From NCBI GenBank assembly GCA_039654915.1, contig CM077598.1, forward strand, positions 78,210,041-78,274,040: 64,000 nucleotides of DNA, given 5' to 3'. The stretch comes from Aquilaria yunnanensis (taxonomy: Eukaryota > Streptophyta > Magnoliopsida > Malvales > Thymelaeaceae). A model generated the notes under the pieces. That model was not told the origin of the DNA. It saw nothing but the letters and a program-made list of their open reading frames with translations, and ran no database searches. Of the stretch, positions 23,006 through 35,935 are shown piece after piece; the stretch's first letter is position 1; every line of letters starts with the position of its first letter. Made by a program: the position numbers and the translations under genes.

Positions 23006-25053
23006 CACTTTTAGAAGTTAGCACATTCAGTTCGCCTCCTTTAGCATCTTTTGCACAATTTTTCCCTTGAAAATTTTTGTAAGTGTAGAATTTTTTCAAA
23101 GAGTTCGAATGCCATGTATTTTTCAATTCTTCACTTTCAGTGTCACCGAGCTTGTAGACTCCTAGCTGAACTTCCTCATGGACCAAATAAGGTCCATCCT
23201 AATTTTCCCGAAGTACTCCATGAGATGGTTTTCGGGCTTCGAATTCAGCCTTTTAGAGAACGAGGTTCCCTTTCTTGATTCCTTTATGCTTGACATGCAA
23301 GTTTGTAGCAACGGCTACTCTCTGCTTAAAAGCTTTTCTTCTGAGCTCGGCTATCTCTCTATGCTTGTCAATCATATCCAACTTGATTCTTAATCTGGGG
23401 TTGTTCCCTTCTTCATCGAACACCTGTATTCTAATAAATGGCTGTACAACCTTGACACGGATAATGGCCTCTATACCGAAGATGAGTGAGAAGGGTGTCT
23501 CACCCGTGGCCCTTCTAAGAGTTATTTAGTAGTTCCACAGCATGCTCGGATGCTCTCTTGGCCATTTTCCATTTGCTTCCTTCAACCTCTTTTTCAGATC
23601 ATCTTTTATCATTCTGTTGGACACTTTAACTTGTCCATTGCTCTCACGATGGGCAACCGGGGTAAAGTGCAATTTTATCCTGAGGCCGGCTGCAAATTCC
23701 TGGAAACCTTTATCGGTAAACTGGGAACCATTATCCGCTACTATTACCCTCAGTACGCCAAATCTGCATATGATGTACTTCTAGACAAATCTTTGTATGT
23801 CCTTTACCGATATTGCTGCTAAAGGCTCTACTTCAATCCACTTGGTGAAATAGTCTACTGTGACTACGTAGAACTTCACTCCTCCTGGAGCTGTTGGGAG
23901 AGGCCCAATGAGATCAGTATCCCAAATAGCGAAGGTACAAAGATAGTTTGCCAAAGTTATTACCTACGAGGGTAGTCTCTGGATGGAAGTGTCTCTCTGG
24001 CACTTGTCGCATTTCTGGACAAACTGCCTTGCATCCTTCCTTAAGGTAGGCCAGAAATATCCTTGATGGAGTAGCACTCCAACAAGGGCATCAGTCCCCT
24101 CATGGACTTCTTTGAGGACTATTTCAACGTCCTCTGCGCTGACACACCTTTGCAGCGAACTTGTGTACCTTTTTCAGTACAACTCTTCTCTGATCAGGAA
24201 GTATCTACCTGAGCACTTTCACACTTTTGCAGCTTCAAAAGGGTCTTCAGGAAGTTCCGAAGTTGTGAGATATTTCTTGATAGGATCTGTCCACCGTGTA
24301 CCCAAGGTTGCTATGTACATTAATGCTATGCTTGGTTGATAAAGTACTTTGGTGGACTCCTTTGATTTGGCCAAAGTATTTGCCTCCATATTATCCCGCT
24401 GACGTACGTTTTCATCGAATTCTTGGATAAGCCTTTTTACGAGGTCATGGTACTTTGCCAAGTTTGGGTCTTTTTCCCCATAGTCCCCCACCATTTGTCA
24501 AACCACTAGCTGAGAATCGTTATGGGCCTTCAGATTTCTCACACCAACTATTTTTCCTAACCATAAGCCCACTATGAGGGCTTCATATTCGGTGACGTTA
24601 TTGGTGATGCTAAAATCGAACTTGATGGACTTTGATGCTTTCATACATTCGGGTGCCCACAGAATTACTCTGGCTCCTTGATGTTCAGAACCGGAGGCAT
24701 CATTGATGAAGAGTGTCCACTTAGGTTTGTCACCACCGAGGTCCTCTGGGGTATCTTCAGTTTTTAGTACTTTGGCGATGAAATCCGCCAATGCTTGGGC
24801 CTTTATTGCCCTTCCCGGCTCATAGGTGATGTCGTATTCACCAAGCTCGATGCACCACTTTGATAATCTTCTAGAGTGGTCTACCTTCCTCATCACATCC
24901 CTAATAGGTAGGTTACTTCAAAAAATGATAGGATATCCTTGGAAGTAGGGCCACATCCTCTTGCTTGACAACACTAGAGCATAGATGGCCTTTTGCAGGA
25001 GAGGGTACCTAACTTTGGCACCGTGCTGGGACTTGCCTACATAGTATATTGCT
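23006..25053 (-). pseudogene. Element C integrase and archaeal-type RNase H, decayed
   Basis: Frame 23001-23186 gives VYKLGDTESEELKNTWHS, the conserved integrase C-terminus. The middle (23180-24130) aligns to the integrase core but is full of frame changes. Frame 24219-24494 is the linker, and 24498-24896 contains FINDASGSEHQGA, TEYEALIVGL and AHNDSQLVV. The usual HVDGA and HSDSQ acidic residues are altered to FINDA and HNDSQ. It ends near 25045 in the YYVGKS part of the first RNase H, where element D begins. Confidence 0.85.
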
Positions 25054-27487
25054 AATTTTGGCTGGATTTGAAACGTAGTAATAAAAATGACCTCCTAAGA
25101 ACCCAAGCTCAAGTTATAAATTTGCGGGTAAACAGGTTTAGGATGATGACATGGATTTGAGGGTTTTGGGTGTCTGTGGCTGTTACATTGAGGTCTAAAT
25201 TGTTGTGAGAAGTTTATGAAGTAGTCCCCTAGACATTTGCAGCAAGAGGAAGAAATCTGGACCCAATTTGGTGGCTGCTAGTAAGATAAATCAGCATGAG
25301 AGCTTAATTGAGCAAGTTTGACCCAACTGTTGACTTTGAGCTTGGAAAAGCTTTTGAACCTGAGTTTTTGTAGGTATGATCTTATGGTAAATTAGAAATT
25401 GTTGACAAATTTTTCCATAAAACTTCCTGGTTATGAAGGAACTGCTATAAAAGATAGGAAATCAGCAATGTCGAGAAAGTTTTAGGGAGATTTTTAGGGC
25501 ATATCTTGAATTAAGCCTCTGAATTGGAGTATTTAAATGGAGAAAACTTCCTGATAACTATAGAGAGGTGTTTACATAGTTTGAACCTAAATTTTCAAGT
25601 GGAGCTTAAAATGACCCTTTCAAGTGCAAGCTTCTAACTCTTCAATCAGGGGCTATCTACTAAAATTCTTAGACTCACATGAGTTTCATAATAAGAATAA
25701 ATCATGTCTACAAGACCGTATTGAGCTGATGATTGTGGAGATCAAAGAATGACTTCAAAATCACAAGGTATGAATGAGTTGAAATCTTCATGGTAGATTT
25801 GCTAAATAGAAAATTGGAGACCAAATGGAGGGCTTCTGAAGTTGATATGTGAGTGGCAGGAGAGTTGAAAGGAATCATTAAATTGGAGCATTGAGTGAAA
25901 GATCATAGCATATACAAGTGCTAAGCTCAGGGCGAGAGTTAAAACTTGAGAATAGGTGAAAGGTAAACCTGAAACTGTTGCTTGTTGAAGAAGGTTTGAC
26001 CTATTAGTTGATTTACAACTCAAGAGAGTCTTTGAAGTTGAGTCTTGGTGAATAAATTTCAATAGTTATATGAAACTGGTTTGAGTACTCTCTGAAGTTA
26101 AACTGTTGGAACTGAGTTGAGAAGCTCTGATTTTTTCACTGGTTCAACAAATTTGACCAAGATCTTGACTTCAAACTAGAAACATCAGAAAAATATGAGG
26201 AACTTCACAGAAAGCTTGAAGCATTAATTAAGGCTTAACTAAATTATGAATAGAGGAAGTTAAGCCATAGAAAGGTCATAAACTTGACTTATGTTTTGAC
26301 CTCAAAGACTGATTTTTTAAGCAAGTTACTGGTTTATGGTGAAGACAAGATAATAAGCTACTTGAAACATAAAGTTGAATGTGTAGCAAGTTTGAAAAGC
26401 AAGAGTTTAGTAATGTCTGAGGTTCTACAAGCATTTGTAAAACTGAGGGAAGCAATAATGAAGACTGCTGCATCTTAAACTCAATTATTTCCTTTAACCA
26501 ACAGATTGATTTTGAGCTAGTGATGTCAGGATGGCCTGAAATTTTATGAACAAGTCAGTATGACCAATAAAGAATTGTTTAGATAGTTAGAAGAAATGAA
26601 TGACCTAAAACTTGGAAAAAAATGAAGAAAAGGTTCTTTATCAAGTGAAGTAACTTTGAAAGATGTTGTAAAGCAAACTAAGAAAGGAAGACAGAGCCAA
26701 ATGTAGTAAGGAAAAAAAAACATATAAATTGATGATTGACTCGAAGAAATATAAAGTGGTTTGGTTCAGAAATAGCTGCAGGGGGATATATTGTGGTGTA
26801 TTGTAGGATTGTCACCTTTGACTGCCAGGCTTACTTTGAGATAGAATGGTTTATTTGGCTTGAAACTTTGGGAATAAGTCTTTATAAGTAAAAGTGACTT
26901 GTTCAAGTACTTATACCCAAGCTAAGACTCAAAACTCGGATGGATGAAGACTGCTTTGATGACAGGCCAGAGTAGTTCTGGCATGAAATGAAAAAGGTTC
27001 ATAGCATGGTTTTTGAACCAAGAGGTATCCAGGAGGCAAGAAATTACCGAATTAAGAAGAAAGAATGAAAAAACTTATTGGAAAAAGGGAGAAGGGACAG
27101 AAAGACTTATAGCTATTCAAGAAGGAAAAGTAATAAGCTGCAAGTTATCTTTCTAGGTTTGACGAGAAGGATACAGTAGAATCACATTAGAAACCAAGGA
27201 AGGCTTTGTGATGTCTAGATGGCCAGATATTGGTAGGAAAAAGGAAAAGGTAAGCATAGGCAGCCTGTAATGCACCAAGAGGTAATGTCTAATCAAACCA
27301 TAGTATGATATTCTCAACAAACAAAGCAAAGAAGGACATTCTGAATGTCTTGTACACTAGCCAGCCATGAACATGAAGAAGTCGCCTAAGCAGGTACTAA
27401 AGGAACTGAAAGTTATGGTTTTGCTTTCCTGATTGATAAGAAAAAAAGAAAATTTGGAGGACCAAATTTTTTTAAGGTGGGGAGGAT
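25054..27487 (+). repeat. Element D upstream partial internal copy
   Basis: Direct repeat of 31614-34040. It is AT-rich, with frequent TTTGAC and TTGAAA tracts, and ends with the polypurine tract. No frame above 90 codons and no recognisable protein. I see no gene here. Confidence 0.8.
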
Positions 27488-29515
27488 TGTCATGCCCCTT
27501 CCTTACATAGGCATGAGGCTATAAGAAAAAGAAAAGAGATTACTTGAAATTTGCAAGGGATAGAAGGTGATGGGCAGAACAATGAAACAAAGGGGGTTTT
27601 GTAAGAAAAGTTACATCAGGGGGCTGAATTACAAGAAAAATAAAACCTTTGTGGCCAAACCTGTAAAGTGAAGGACATATTTGACAAGCAGGTTAATTGA
27701 GGGATGGTTTGACTAAGCTGCTCAAGAATGGGGCAATGTGGATTACTTGATAAGCCTAGTTAACTGGATTGCCCAAGAATAGAAGCTTTGGGGACTTACT
27801 TGAAAAGTATGAGGAGAATATCAATTGATTTTAGTTAAGGGCCCAAATGACCAAAAGTAAGGCTTCATTTTTTAATTGGCATAAATCAAGAAGATGAGGG
27901 GTCAACTTGAGTTTTGAACCCCATTTGGCGTACAAACAGTTTTGCATTGTTGGGCACTTCACAAATCGCTCCTGAATTGAGTTCTTCTTAATTCTAAAAA
28001 TTTCCAAGCTTGGTTTTGACCGAGAGAAGTAGAAAACACAAATAAGTGGAGCAATAATGGCAAGTTGGATGGGAATCAAAATTTGCATTGTCTTGGTTAT
28101 TTGGGTAAGATGAAGTTTGCATGTCAAGTAACGTAATTGAAGCCCTAAGTCAATAGTCTCTAGTTTTCTTGATTTTACAGAGATTGAAGCTGCATGTTTC
28201 AGGTTTGATTGTTCCAGCAAAGTCTGGAAGTGTTGTTGTTGCTGCTCTATGTCTTGGCTAGTTACTTATCAAGCTAGGTTAAGAGCTCAAATTTTTCATG
28301 AAGAAGGAGCTATTTGGCAAGTAAAGCAAGGCTGGAATTTTTTGGAATAGTGTACATTTGCCATGCAACTCGAGAATGGTATAAGGCAAGGGGCAATTCT
28401 AAAACTCAAAGTTAGATTTTGTTTATTGCTTGCATTGTTGGAATTCTTGAAAGCTGGTGGATATGAAGGGTACTGGATAACTCAGGATACAATAGCACGG
28501 CCAAATGGCTGTATGTAAATTGCTTGCATGGTTGGAATTCTTGAAAGTCACTGGATATGAAGGCTGCTAGATGACTCAGGATACAATAGCACTGCCAAAT
28601 GGCTGTATGTAAGGGGGCAAAAGTCCTAGGCCTAAAGGCTATGTCAGAAAGCCAAATGATTCTATGAAATTATGAGGCTAAGGACATCCGGGATGTCTAT
28701 GTTATGTTATATTCTAGCTAGAATATGTTGGAAGCAAGCGTTAGGGTCTTGTTCTGGGTGTGGCCAGCCCTTTATAAAGACCTGGAGCTGTATGTGTCCT
28801 AAACCAAAAATATGAAACTTAATAAGGCCTAATATGAAAACCTAAACGTATGAGTATGGATGCTTGCTATGCCCCAAGGCTGTTTACTCAGCTGGTGTTG
28901 TGGTGTGTGCGTTGTGTGCTTTTGTGATTGGAATGCGTGTGCTGACCATTTATATTTTCTGTATTTATTTATGTATATATATATTGCCCTGCATTTCTAT
29001 GTTTTCTTTTGGTTGCACGTAATTAAGCTGAACGTTGAGGCAATGTTGCCATTAAACTAAAAATTTGGATTTCTGTATGTTAATGCCCTTACTGAGTTTC
29101 ACAAGGAACTTACCCCCTTACAACTATAGTGTTGTAGATTAAAAAGAGCTGCAGTGGTCAGGCCAACTTGGAGCTAAAGAGGCAGGGTCTCTCTCTCGGC
29201 TACATGCTAGAAGACCAAGTCCTGGATATTGGACTTCTAAGTTCTACATCCTGCTGTACTTCATGTATCATATTTGATACTTAAGCTATAAAGCTATAAG
29301 CTGTAAAGCTTTTGTATTGAATCCAAAAACTTGATCAGTATTTCAATGACATAAAAGGGTGATTCCCAATTGTATTTCATATTCCAACTAGTATTCTTTT
29401 ACCATTAATTTTAATCAAGTTTCGGTTCAAGAGGTCAAGTCCCAAGCTGCCTAGTTGTATTACATTGCTCATAGACCATGTGAATGCATAGAATAGGGGC
29501 AGTTTGGGCCATGAA
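27488..29515 (+). repeat. Element D first LTR
   Basis: It starts TGTCATGCCCC after GGTGGGGAGGAT and ends near GGGCCATGA before the primer site. It is about 130 bp longer than the second LTR, largely because of a 94-bp tandem duplication (28425-28518 and 28519-28612). No coding capacity. Confidence 0.83.
28425..28612 (+). repeat. 94-bp tandem duplication in element D first LTR
   Basis: ATTGCTTGCAT...GGCTGTATGTAA occurs twice head to tail with a handful of differences. The second LTR (near 34980-35065) has one copy. Confidence 0.8.
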
Positions 29516-29520
29516 AATAG

Positions 29521-29533
29521 TGGTATCAGAGCC
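29521..29533 (+). promoter_or_regulatory. Primer-binding site of element D
   Basis: TGGTATCAGAGCC, complement of initiator-methionine tRNA, lies just after the first LTR. The nearby AGAGCC-TGGTTTTTATCC segment is duplicated at 29528-29590. Confidence 0.9.
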
Positions 29534-32500
29534 AGGTTTTTATCCAGGAATTATGGTGAACAGAAGAGCCTGGTTTTTATCCAGGAATTATGGTGAAGAG
29601 AGAGAGAGAGATCAACAACCGTTGTAGTGTATGTAGGCCATTGAGGCTTTATGTGCCATTGTTTTAGGCTTTAAAGCTATGTATGGTAAACCTGTGGCTA
29701 GGGGCTGTGAATTCACAGTTTATAGGCCAAGTAATGGCTGTGCTCCATAAGTGTGAAATCAAGAAATTGAATGAAGTTGCTAAGGGACTACAGCAGGACC
29801 TGGAATTTACAGGTTTTGGCATTTTGACCAAACTGCTGACTTTTTTCTACATGAATCTGCTGGAGCTAAGCTTTATGCTGCATGTTCTCTAAGTGACTTG
29901 GAATTCATTACACCCAATTTGGGTGGAGCAAAATCTGGTCTGGAAAGAAAATGCGGAAGAAGCTGAATTCTGCAAGCTTTGAATGTTGATAGGAACCAAG
30001 CAACCAGGAGAAATATACTTTAATCTAGCTGCCTAATCCAAAGTTTCTAGTGATAAGCAAGTTTCTTTTATTGGTAGAAACATTTCTGGAGAGTTTATGT
30101 TCTAGCTACTAACTGTTGAAGCCAGTGTTTAAAGGCAAGAGTTATGACTAAACCAGTTTGACTGGGCCATTGACTTCCTGTTGAAGGAAGTGATTGTGAA
30201 TGAACCCTTGCAGACATGTTCCTGAAGCAAAATTGAACTTGTTGAGCTAAATAAGAATGCAAGAAAGTGTAGTTTAATAGGAAAATGAAGAGGAGTTTTG
30301 TTTCAGCAGAAATGAACAAAACTTCCTGAGATTTGAGGTCAAATGTCAATCTGGGTAGCCAAACTGAGATTTATGAAATTGAACATGTTTTAATGAATGA
30401 GAGAAGCATAAATGCCAACTTTTGCAAGGATATGACAAGAAGAACTCAGTGAATGCGTTAAAATATAAACTTTCCAGCCTAAGTGTTCTGTAGAAAAAAC
30501 ATGCTTGAAATGTTTCCTAAAGGATATCTAAACAAAGGTCTCAGGGTTGAGAATAGTTACTTATGTCTAAGGGATGTTCCCTACAAAGTTTGAACCAATT
30601 TGGAAGAGTGGAACTTAAAATCACCCTTTAAGCTCCAATTTTTGAAAGGTGTGACCAACAGAACTGGTGAAATACCAAATTTTGATGATAAAGTGTTAAA
30701 CTAAGATTTTTTAGCATAAATTTGTTTCATTATGATAATGGAACATGACTGGAAAGTTTGGTTGGATTCCAAATTGTTGAGGGCAGTGAACTCACAAGAA
30801 CCCCAATATTTTGGCTTATGTGACTTGCGAAACTATTTGTGCTTCAAAATTTAGGAAGATGGAATCTAAACTAAGGTATATGAATAGAGACATGTTTCTT
30901 ATGGCCTAAGGAATCTTTTTTCAGAATTTTGTTGAAAATGGAGCAGCAAAACCAAAAATGACCACATGGAAACCAAGTTTAACCAAAGAGGGAAGATTTA
31001 TGATTATCGCTTGGACTTGAAGATTTTGGTGCTTTAATAACCAGTTATGGGGTTGGAAATTACTACAATATGCTTATAATCATGATGTTGTGATCTATTT
31101 AGCAAAAGGAAGTGGAATGATCAAGACTGTGAGCTGCAAAGCAAGCGGAAGCCAACATAGAAGATTGGTTTGACAAGTTTGACTTCAGGCTTGACTTTGA
31201 GAACGAGGAAGGATCCTGAGCTGAAATTTTGCAGACTTGTTTATGAGTTCAAAATGGACTCGTTTATGGCTTGAAACCAAAATTTTTGCCAATGGAGCTG
31301 ATTTTATTTGCAACAGTTGAAAACCTGTAAAAGGATAGGTTGTTGGGCAACTTTGACTCAAGTTTGACTTTGAGTTTGGAATTGAGTTTTGTCTGAAATT
31401 TTGTAGAAAAATTTTTCTACATATTTAGGACTTATCTACAAGTTTTTGTACCATTTGAAGCCATGGAAGTAAAGATGGCCTCTTAAGATCAAGGTTGCTA
31501 CTAAGACAACTTACAGAAATTAGTGCTCTTCAAACTCTAGGAGAATCACTTTAAATTGAGGTATAAAGTGATGAACAGGTTTCCTATAACCTAAGGAAGT
31601 GTACTACCATTTTTTGCTGGATTTGGAGCTATAGTAATAAAAATGACCTCCTAAGACCCCAAGCTCAAGTTATAAATCTGCGCGAAAACAAGTTTAGGAT
31701 GATGACATGGATTTGAGGGTTTTGGGTGTCTGTGGCTGTTACATTGAGGTCTAAATTGCTATGAGAAGTTTATCAAGTAGTCCCTGGACATTTGAGCAAG
31801 AGGAAGAAATCTGGACCCAGTTTGGTGTCTGCCAGTAAGAAAAATCAACATGAGAGCTTAATTGAGCAAGTTTGACCCAACTGTTGACTTTGAGCTTGGA
31901 AAAGCTTTTGAACCTGAGTTTTTGTACGTATGATCTCATGGTAAATTAGAAATTGTTGAGAAATTTTTTCATGAAAACTTCCTAGTTATGAAAGAAGTGC
32001 TATAAAGACAGGAAATTAGCAATGTTAAGAAAGTTTTATGGAGATTTTTGTGGCATATCTTGAATTAAGCCTCCGAATTTGAGTATTTAATTGGACAAAA
32101 CTTCCTACTAACTATAGAAAGGTGTTTCCATAGTTTGAACCTAAAATTTCAAGTGGGGCTTAAAATGACCCTTTCAAGTGCAAGCTTCTAACTCTTTAAT
32201 CAGGGGCTATATACTGAAATTCTTAGATTCAAATGAGTTTCATAATAAGAATAAATCATGTCTACAAGACCCTATTGAGCTGATGAATGTGGAGATCAAA
32301 GAATGACTTTGAAATCACAAGGTGTGAATGAGTTGAAATCTTCATGACAGATTTGTTAAACAGAAAATTGGAGACCAAACAGAGGGCTTCTGAAGTTGAT
32401 ATGTGAGTGGCAGGAGAGTTGAAAGGAATCATTAAATTGGAGCATTGAGTGAAAGATCACAGCATATACAGGTGCTAAGCTCAAGGCGAGAGTTAAAACT

Positions 32501-34040
32501 TGAGAATGGGTGGAAGGTAAACCTGAAACTGTTGCTTGCTGATGGAGGGTTGACCTACTGGTTGACTTATAACTCAAGAGAGTATTTGAAGTTGAGTCTT
32601 GGTGAATAAATTTCAATAGCTATATGAAACTAGTTTGATTACTCTCTAAAGTTAAATTATTGGAACTAAGCTGAGAAGCTCTGATTCTTTCGCTAGTTTA
32701 TTAAAGTTGACCAGGATCTCGACTTCAAACCAGAAACATCAGAAAAAAATGACAAACTTCATAGAAAGCTTGAAGCATTAATTAAGGCTTGACTAAATTA
32801 TGAACAAAGGAAGTTAAGCCACAGAAAGGTCATAAACTTGACTTGTGTTTTGACCTCAAAGACTAATTTTTGAACCAAGTTATAGGTTTATGGTGAAGAC
32901 AAGATAATAAACTACTTGAAACATAAAGTTGAATGTGTAACAAGTTTGAAATGCAAGAGTTTGGTAATGTCTGAGGTTCTACAAGTATTTGTAAAATTGA
33001 GGGAAGCAATAATGAAGACTGCTGCATCTTAAACTCAATTGTTTTCTTTGACCAACAGGTTGATTTGGAGCTAGAGATGTCAGGATGGCCTAAAATTTTA
33101 TGAACAGGTCAGTATGACTAATAAAGACTTGTTTAGATAGTTAGAAGAAATGAATGACTTGAAACTTGGAAAAAAAATGAAGAAAAGGTTCTTTATCAGT
33201 TGAAGTAACTCAGAAAGATGCTGTAAAGCAAACTGAGAAAGGAAGACAGAACCAAATGCAGTAAGGAAAACAAAAACATATAAATTGATGATTGAGTTGA
33301 AGAAATATAAAGTGGTTTGGTTCAGAAATAGCTGCAAGGGTACTGTGGTGTATTGCAGGATTGTGACCTTTGACTGCCAGGCTTACTTTGAGATAGAATG
33401 GTTTATTTGGCTTGAAACTTTGGGAATAAGTCTTTATGGGTAAAAGTGACTTGTTCAAGTGCTTATACCCAAGCTAAAACTCAAAACCCGAATGGATGAA
33501 GACTAGTTTGATGATAGGGTAGAGTAGTTCTGCCATGAAATGAAAAAGGTTCATAGCGTGGTTCTTCAACCGAGAATGATCTAGGAGGCAAGAAATTGCC
33601 AAATTAAGAAGAAAGAATGAAAAAACATGCTGGCAAAAGGAAGAAGCGACGGAAAGACCTATAGCTATTGAAGAAGGAAAAATAATAAGGTAGAAGTTAT
33701 CTTTCTATGTTTGACGAGAAGGATATAGTAGAATCACATTAGAAACCAAGGAAGGCTTTGTGATGTCTAGATGGCCAGATATTGGTAGGATAAAGGAAGA
33801 GGTAAGCATAGGCAACCTGTGACATACTTAGAGGTAATTTCTAATCAAACCATCGTATGATATTCTCAACAAACAAAGCAAAGAAGGACATTCTGAATGT
33901 CTTGTACACTAGCCAGCCATGAAACTGAAGAAGTCACCTAAGCAAGTATTAAAGGAACTGAAGGTTATGGTTTTGCTTTCCTGATTGATAAGAAAACAAA
34001 AAATTTGGATGAAAAAATTTTTTTTTAAGGTGGGGAGGAT
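29534..34040 (+). other. Element D internal region, non-coding
   Basis: 4.5 kb between primer site and second LTR. It is AT-rich with loosely repeated modules (TTTGACCAA, CCTTTCAAG, TGAAATTTTG), a short GA run near 29598, and no frame longer than about 86 codons. I recognise no gag, pol or host gene. It ends in the purine tract GGTGGGGAGGAT (34029-34040). Confidence 0.75.
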
Positions 34041-35934
34041 TGTCATGCCCCTTCCTTACATAGGCATGAGGCTATAAGAAAAAGAAAAGAGATTATTTGA
34101 AATTTGCAAGGAATAGAAGGTGATGGGCAGAACAATGAAACAAAGGGGGTTTTGTAAGAAAAGTTACATCAGGGGGTTGAATTACAAGAAAAATAAAACC
34201 TTTGTGGCCAGACCTGTAAAGTGAAGGACTTATTTGACAAGCAGGTTAATTGAGGGATGGTTTGACTAAGTTGCTCAAGAATGGGGCAATGTGGATTACT
34301 TAATAAGCCTAGTTAACTGGATTGCCCAAGAATAGAACCTTGGGGGATTTTCTTGACAAGTATGAGGAGAATATCAATTGATTTCAGTTAAGGGCCCAAA
34401 GGACCAAAAGTAAGGCTTGAGGTTTTAATTGGCATAAATCAAGAAGATGAGGGGTCAACTTGAGATTTGAACCCCACTTGGCGTACAAAGAGTTTTGCAT
34501 TGTCGGGCACTTCACAAATTGCTCTTGAATTGAGTTCTTCTTAATTATAAAAATTTCCAAGCTTGGTCCAAGAGAAGTAGAAAATGCAAATAAGTGGAGC
34601 AATAAAGGCAAATTAGTTGGGAATCAAAATTTGCATTGTCTTAATTATTTGGATAAGATGAAGTTTGCATGTCAAGTAAGGTAATTGAAGCCCCAAGTGA
34701 ACAGTGTCTGGTTTTCTTGATTTTACAGAGATTGAATCTGCATGCTTCAAGTTTTATTGTTCCAGCAAAGTTTGGAAGTATTGTTGGTGATGCTCTATGT
34801 CTTGGCTACTTTTTCCATGCTAATACCTACTTATTAAGAGCTCGAAGTTTTGATGAAGAAGGAGCTATTTGGCAAGTAAAGCAAGGCTTGAATTTTTTGG
34901 AATAGTGTACATCTGCCAGGCAACTCGAGAATGGTATAAAAGCAAGGGACAATTCTACAAACTCAAAGTCAGATTCTGTTTATTGCTTGCATTGTTGGAA
35001 TTCTTGAAAGCTGCTGGATATGAAGGGTACTGGATAACTCAGGATACAATAGCAAGGCCAAATGGGAAAGGCTGTGTGAGAAAGCCAAATGATTCTATGA
35101 AATTATGGGGCTAAAGACATCCAGGATGTCTATGTTATGCTATATTCTAGCTAGAATATGTTGGAAGCAAGCATTAGGGTCTTATTCTAGGTGTGGCCAG
35201 CCCTTTACAAAGACCTGGAGCTCTATGTGTCCTAAACCAAAAATCTAAAACTTAATAAGGCCTAATTTGAAAACCTGAACATATAAGTATGGATGATTGC
35301 TAGGCCCCAAGGCTGTTTACTCAGCTGGTGTTGTGGTGTGTGTGTTGTGTGCTTCTATGATTGGAATGTGTGTGCTAACCATTTATATTTTCTATATTTA
35401 TTTGTGTATATATATATTACCCTGCATTTCTATGTTTTCTTTTGGTTGTAGGTACTTAAGCTGAATGTTGAGGCAATGTTGCCATTAAACTAAAAATTTG
35501 GCTTTGTGTATGTTAATGCCCTTACTGAGTTTCACAAGGAACTTATCCCCCTTATAACTACAGTGTTGTAGATTAAAAAGAGCTACGGTGGTTAGGCCAA
35601 CTTGGAGCTAAAGAAGCAGGGTCTCTCTCTCGGCTGTAAGCTAGAAGACCAAGTCCTGAATATTGGACTTCTAAGTCCTAGATCCTACTATACTTCATGT
35701 ATCATATCTGATATTGAAGCTGTAAAGCTGTTGTATTGAATCTAAACACTTGATCAGTATTTCAATGACATAAAAGGGGTGATTCCTAATTGTATTTCAT
35801 ATTCCAACTAGTATTCTTTTTTCATTAATTTTGATCAAGTTTCGTTTTAAGAGGTCATGTCCCAAGTTGCCTAGCTATATTACGTTGCTCATAGACCATG
35901 TGAATGCATAGGACAGGGGCAGTTTAGGCCGTGA
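34041..35934 (+). repeat. Element D second LTR
   Basis: Same start as the first LTR; it ends GGCCGTGA, after which element C RT sequence begins at 35936. It is collinear with 27488-29515 apart from the 94-bp duplication and small changes. Confidence 0.83.
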
Positions 35935-35935
35935 C

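Larger units (their letters stand above)
25054..35934 (+). mobile_element. Element D: coding-free LTR retrotransposon with partial tandem copy
   Basis: Two LTRs (27488-29515, 34041-35934) start TGTCATGCCCC and are each preceded by the purine tract GGTGGGGAGGAT. A methionine-type primer site follows the first at 29521. The internal region 29521-34040 has no open frame resembling gag or pol. The stretch 25054-27487 repeats 31614-34040 in direct orientation, so a second internal tail abuts the first LTR. It lies in element C with about 590 bp of C missing, so the left LTR was probably lost by deletion. It resembles LARD-type non-autonomous elements with Tekay-like ends. Confidence 0.8.

Noticed and set aside
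25802..26062. 86-codon frame repeated at 32356-32616
   Set aside because: Part of the element D direct repeat. Low-complexity residues, no start context and no known domain.
29590..29612. GA microsatellite near the element D primer site
   Set aside because: Short simple run of ordinary length. The adjacent small duplication is noted with the primer site.
25054..35934. Element D read as a single element with 4.4-kb LTRs (25054-29515 and 31614-35934)
   Set aside because: The purine tract GGTGGGGAGGAT followed by TGTCATGCCCC marks the LTR start at 27488 and 34041. No purine tract precedes 31614. Not fully excluded.
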